A stretch of DNA of 64,000 nucleotides from JAUZPB01 sp050262615. GTDB lineage: Bacteria; Bacteroidota; Ignavibacteria; Ignavibacteriales; SURF-24. Positions within the stretch are counted from its first letter, which is position 1. Each line of letters opens with the position of its first letter. Below the pieces are notes generated by a model. That model was not told the origin of the DNA. It did not search any database and saw nothing but the letters and a program-made list of their open reading frames with translations. A program made the position numbers and the translations under genes. Location of the stretch: assembly GCA_050262615.1 (NCBI GenBank), contig JBLNEL010000329.1:3610-67609 (forward strand), read 5' to 3'. This document shows positions 61,326 through 64,000 of this stretch, piece after piece.

Positions 61326-61742
61326 ATGACAAAAACACAAATCTGGGTTGCCGCTTTCTTAGGATTGTTCCTGGTATTATTTGGTATTACATATGTTACA
61401 AGAGAAGAAGCACCTGCACCACCTCCCAATATGGGTATGGCCACAGGTCAGACTCAGCAGGCTAATCAGGACATAAGTGCTGCAGATCTGATAAAATCAA
61501 ATGGCTGTACAGGCTGTCATGGGCCGGAGCTTAAAGGGACCAATCTTGCTCCTGCGCTTACAGGTGTAAAAGAAAACTGGAGCAGGGATGAGTTGATAAG
61601 TTATCTGAGGAATCCTTCATCTTTTATGGATAAGGATCGATTCAAGGCATACAGGCAGAAATATAATTCTATGATGCCGCCGTTTAATCATCTGGATATT
61701 AAAAATCTGGGTAAGATTGCAGATCATCTTATGACACTATAG
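61326..61742 (+). CDS. Membrane-anchored class I cytochrome c
   Basis: 138 residues. An uncleaved N-terminal anchor (about 6-24, WVAAFLGLFLVLFGITYV) is followed by a Pro/Gln-rich linker and a monohaem domain with C61-TG-C64-H65 (GCTGCHGPELKGTNLAPALTG) and the axial Met in SMMPPF (116 or 117). It is a small electron carrier facing the periplasm, perhaps to a terminal oxidase. TAAAGG lies upstream. It is a single gene. Its need for haem links it functionally to the haem operon in this window. Confidence 0.88.
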   Translation: MTKTQIWVAAFLGLFLVLFGITYVTREEAPAPPPNMGMATGQTQQANQDISAADLIKSNGCTGCHGPELKGTNLAPALTGVKENWSRDELISYLRNPSSFMDKDRFKAYRQKYNSMMPPFNHLDIKNLGKIADHLMTL

Positions 61743-61753
61743 GCATACTTTAC

Positions 61754-61806
61754 TACCCTCTCTTTTACTCTGCCTTAGAAAATAAGCCGGGTAAAAAGAG
61801 AGGGTA
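61754..61806. terminator. Hairpin between cytochrome c and hslU genes
   Basis: TACCCTCTCTTTTA / TAAAAAGAGAGGGTA, about 14 bp with one bulge, around a loop that can form a small inner stem. No T-run on either side; it lies between convergent genes. Confidence 0.4.
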
Positions 61807-61838
61807 AAAAGAAACTATGTTTTTATAGAAGGTTAATC

Positions 61839-63212
61839 TTACAAAATATACTTGCTTAAATCGCGGTTAGTAACAATTCTTTCAAGCTTATCTTTAACCA
61901 TCTTACCATCGACAGTTACAGTAGTCTCAGGGATCACATCGGGCACATTAAATAAGATATCATCAAGAAGGGTGGTCAGTATAGTATGGAGTCTTCTTGC
62001 TCCGATATTTTCCACCTGTTCGTTTACAATAGTAGCGATGCGGGCTACTTCCTTAATGCCGTCTTCTCTGAACTCGATATTTACGCCTTCGGTATTAAGC
62101 AGAGCAGAATACTGTTTAAGCAGGGCGTTCTGAGGAAGAGTAAGGATCTTAACGAAATCCTCCTCAGTAAGGCTTTTCAGTTCAACCCTGATCGGAAACC
62201 GTCCCTGAAGTTCAGGTATAAGGTCCGAAGGTTTTGCGACGTGGAAAGCGCCGGAGGCAATAAAGAGTATGTGGTCAGATTTTACGACGCCGTACTTTGT
62301 ATTAATGCTTGAGCCTTCAACAATCGGCAGCAGGTCGCGCTGCACTCCTTCGCGAGAAACATCGGGTCCCTGGGCTTTTCCCTGAGCGCCGGCTATTTTA
62401 TCGATCTCGTCAATAAAGACAATGCCTGAATCCTGTACGCGGGCGATTGCTTCTTTCTGAACTGCGTCCATATCGATAAGCTTCTGAGCTTCCTCCTGGG
62501 CAATCAGTCCCCTGGCTTCTTTTATGGGAGTTTTTCTTTTCTTTTTCTTTTTAGGCATAATATTGCTCATTATTTCCTGGATATTTATGCCCATATCATC
62601 AAAACCGAAGGGTCCTAAGACCTGCATTCCAACGCCGCCGTTAGCGGTAGAGACATCATACTCGACAAGTTTATCATCGAGTTCGCCTTTACGCAGTTTT
62701 TCTCGCATCCATTCGCGGGTTTTCTGATTCTGGTAAGCCTCATCCTCTTCATCGGGGTTTTCCTGAGAAGCAGGTTTTTTTACCGGAGGGATAAGCATAT
62801 CAAGAATTTTATCTTCAGCAATCTTTTCAGCTTTTTCCTTTACCTCTTCAGTTTTCTCAGCTTTAACCATATTAACTGCAATTTCTGTAAGGTCGCGTAT
62901 CATTGATTCAACATCGCGGCCTACATAGCCGACCTCGGTATACTTTGAAGCTTCGACCTTTATGAATGGTGCGCCTGAGAGCTTAGCCAGCCGTCTAGCA
63001 ATTTCAGTTTTACCGACACCAGTAGGTCCAATAAGAATAATATTATTAGGGAGGATTTCCTCTTTAAGTCTTTCCTCGACCTGCTGGCGGCGCCAGCGGT
63101 TTCTAAGTGCAATAGCGACTGCCCTTTTGGCTTCATCCTGCCCGATTATAAACTTATCGAGTTCTTTTACAATCTGCGTAGGTGTCAGATTCTTCATTAA
63201 ATCATTTTTCAT
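61839..63212 (-). CDS. hslU: ATP-dependent protease ATPase subunit HslU
   Basis: 457 residues. AAA+ Walker A GPTGVGKTE at 62-70; the pore-loop region KYTEVGYVGRDVESMIRDL; the I-domain (about 125-240) with a basic PKKKKKRKTP stretch; Walker B VFIDEIDKIAG; the C-terminal SENSOR-2 region ENIGARRLHTI; and the terminal DLSKYIL that docks into HslV. It unfolds proteins for HslV. It is 14 nt downstream of hslV in the same operon. Confidence 0.96.
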   Translation of the reverse strand: MKNDLMKNLTPTQIVKELDKFIIGQDEAKRAVAIALRNRWRRQQVEERLKEEILPNNIILIGPTGVGKTEIARRLAKLSGAPFIKVEASKYTEVGYVGRDVESMIRDLTEIAVNMVKAEKTEEVKEKAEKIAEDKILDMLIPPVKKPASQENPDEEDEAYQNQKTREWMREKLRKGELDDKLVEYDVSTANGGVGMQVLGPFGFDDMGINIQEIMSNIMPKKKKKRKTPIKEARGLIAQEEAQKLIDMDAVQKEAIARVQDSGIVFIDEIDKIAGAQGKAQGPDVSREGVQRDLLPIVEGSSINTKYGVVKSDHILFIASGAFHVAKPSDLIPELQGRFPIRVELKSLTEEDFVKILTLPQNALLKQYSALLNTEGVNIEFREDGIKEVARIATIVNEQVENIGARRLHTILTTLLDDILFNVPDVIPETTVTVDGKMVKDKLERIVTNRDLSKYIL

Positions 63213-63226
63213 TTTTCAATTTCCAT

Positions 63227-63790
63227 TTATTTTTCGATTGTCTCGACATTAATTTTGTCATTAGTATAAATACAGATCTCAGAGGCAGTTTTTAAGGCTT
63301 CGCTTACAATTTCCTTTGCTGAGAGGCTGCTGTATTTTTTGAGCATTTTAGCTGCAGCAAGGGCAAACATGCCGCCAGAGCCGATTGCAACTATTTTATC
63401 ATCCGGTTCAATAACATCGCCTGTACCTGAGACGACAAAGGCCTGATCTTCACTTAAGACGGCAAGCATTGCCTCTAAGCGGCGGAGGTATTTATCTGTG
63501 CGCCAGTCCTTAGCCAGTTCGACTGCAGCGCGGCTTACGTTACCTCTGTACTGTTCGAGTTTTTCTTCGAATCTTTCAAGCAGTGTAAAAGCATCGGCTG
63601 CAGAGCCTGCAAAGCCGCAGAGTACTTTTCCGTTATAAAGTTTTCTTATTTTCATTGAGTTGTGTTTTACAACCGTATTGCCTAATGTTACCTGTCCATC
63701 GCCGCCAATTGCAGCAACGCCGTTATGAATAACACCGACTATTGTAGTTGAACGAATTTTCTGCCCCAAGTTAAATCTCTCCTTTTTCAT
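63227..63790 (-). CDS. hslV: ATP-dependent protease peptidase subunit HslV
   Basis: 187 residues. The catalytic Thr is T15 in KIRSTTIVGV, after a 14-residue propeptide (most HslV start directly with M-T-T). GDGQVTLG, the Lys in VVKHNSMKIRKL, the GFAGSAADAFTLLERFE block, DKYLRRLEAMLAV and GSGGMFALAAAKML are the usual proteasome-like signatures. It forms a double hexamer with HslU to degrade misfolded proteins. The upstream region has a 16-bp repeat array rather than a clear promoter. Confidence 0.95.
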   Translation of the reverse strand: MKKERFNLGQKIRSTTIVGVIHNGVAAIGGDGQVTLGNTVVKHNSMKIRKLYNGKVLCGFAGSAADAFTLLERFEEKLEQYRGNVSRAAVELAKDWRTDKYLRRLEAMLAVLSEDQAFVVSGTGDVIEPDDKIVAIGSGGMFALAAAKMLKKYSSLSAKEIVSEALKTASEICIYTNDKINVETIEK

Positions 63791-63819
63791 ATGGAATTGT
63801 GTTCTCTCTTTCTGTCTCC

Positions 63820-63915
63820 CCGTTAACTTTTATATCCGTTAACTTTCACGTCCGTTAACTTTTACATCCGTTAACTTTCACGTCCGTTAACTTTTATATC
63901 CGTTAACTTTTACAC
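63820..63915. repeat. 16-bp tandem array, six copies, upstream of hslV
   Basis: Six copies of CCGTTAACTTTTATAT or CCGTTAACTTTCACGT, exact period 16, each with the palindrome GTTAAC. Two unit types alternate in part. It occupies the leader/promoter region of hslVU (hslV start at 63790). Confidence 0.9.
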
Positions 63916-64000
63916 CAGGAATATTATTTTTCTTCACTTCGGGATCATTTTTCCCATCCGGGGATTAATTTTACCTAAGGAGGAATTCCTCGAAGGAGAA

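Noticed and set aside
1..64000. tRNA, rRNA, or known riboswitch classes
   Set aside because: No cloverleaf-like or conserved riboswitch core sequence was recognised on either strand by eye; a covariance-model scan would be decisive.

Overview
The window looks like a chromosomal stretch from a free-living member of the Bacteroidota/Ignavibacteriota/Chlorobi assemblage, most likely an Ignavibacteria-type organism. Two secreted proteins end in the NYPNPFNP-type C-terminal domain used by the type IX secretion system (T9SS). A YpdA-type bacillithiol disulfide reductase is present. Shine-Dalgarno sites are often weak, and at least two upstream regions carry the TTG/TTTG-N20-TAnnTTTG promoter pattern of this phylum. 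No rRNA, tRNA, CRISPR array, phage or intact insertion sequence is visible.

Layout. 1-12100: end of an NtrC-type regulator, a CheW-like protein, a Tat/T9SS multicopper oxidase, an M48 protease, GlpD, a 5'-nucleotidase, a Thr/Gly-repeat secreted protein, a radical SAM plus DUF6873 pair and a small lipoprotein. 12400-24360: a receiver-first hybrid kinase, a UPF0145 protein, an NmrA-like protein, AlaS, an APC transporter and a three-gene signalling unit (unknown protein, histidine kinase, NtrC-type regulator). 24700-35700: a nine-gene haem operon in the order hemX-like/ccsA, hemA, hemC, tetR-hemD fusion, hemE, hemN, hemH, hemY, hemB. 36100-50750: a second receiver-first hybrid kinase, an M6-like protease, an ArsR-DUF2087-GIY-YIG regulator, YpdA, an M2/M3-type peptidase, a GroES-like protein, an aldo/keto reductase, an MFS exporter and a phosphoesterase. 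50750-64000: a frameshifted gene remnant, a 13-repeat T9SS propeller protein, a DUF3298-like protein, topoisomerase IB, a methyltransferase, a pair of large exported proteins of unknown function, a cytochrome c and hslV-hslU.

The standout is the haem operon. It encodes the steps from glutamyl-tRNA to protohaem except glutamate-1-semialdehyde aminotransferase. Its uroporphyrinogen-III synthase is one continuous ORF with a complete TetR-type repressor at the N-terminus. The operon promoter contains a strong nested palindrome inside its -33/-7 spacer, which is a natural operator for such a repressor. I infer an enzyme-repressor that couples tetrapyrrole flux to transcription; this needs experimental test.

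A second theme is a family of short direct-repeat arrays. At least fourteen places, mostly intergenic, carry 2 to 6 copies of a unit that is usually 14-18 bp long. The unit sequence differs at each locus, and several arrays run into the ends of coding sequences. There are also two palindromic elements (8511-8696 and a 120-bp MITE-like element at 45881-46000) and a dispersed AT-arm/GC-hairpin element at three sites.
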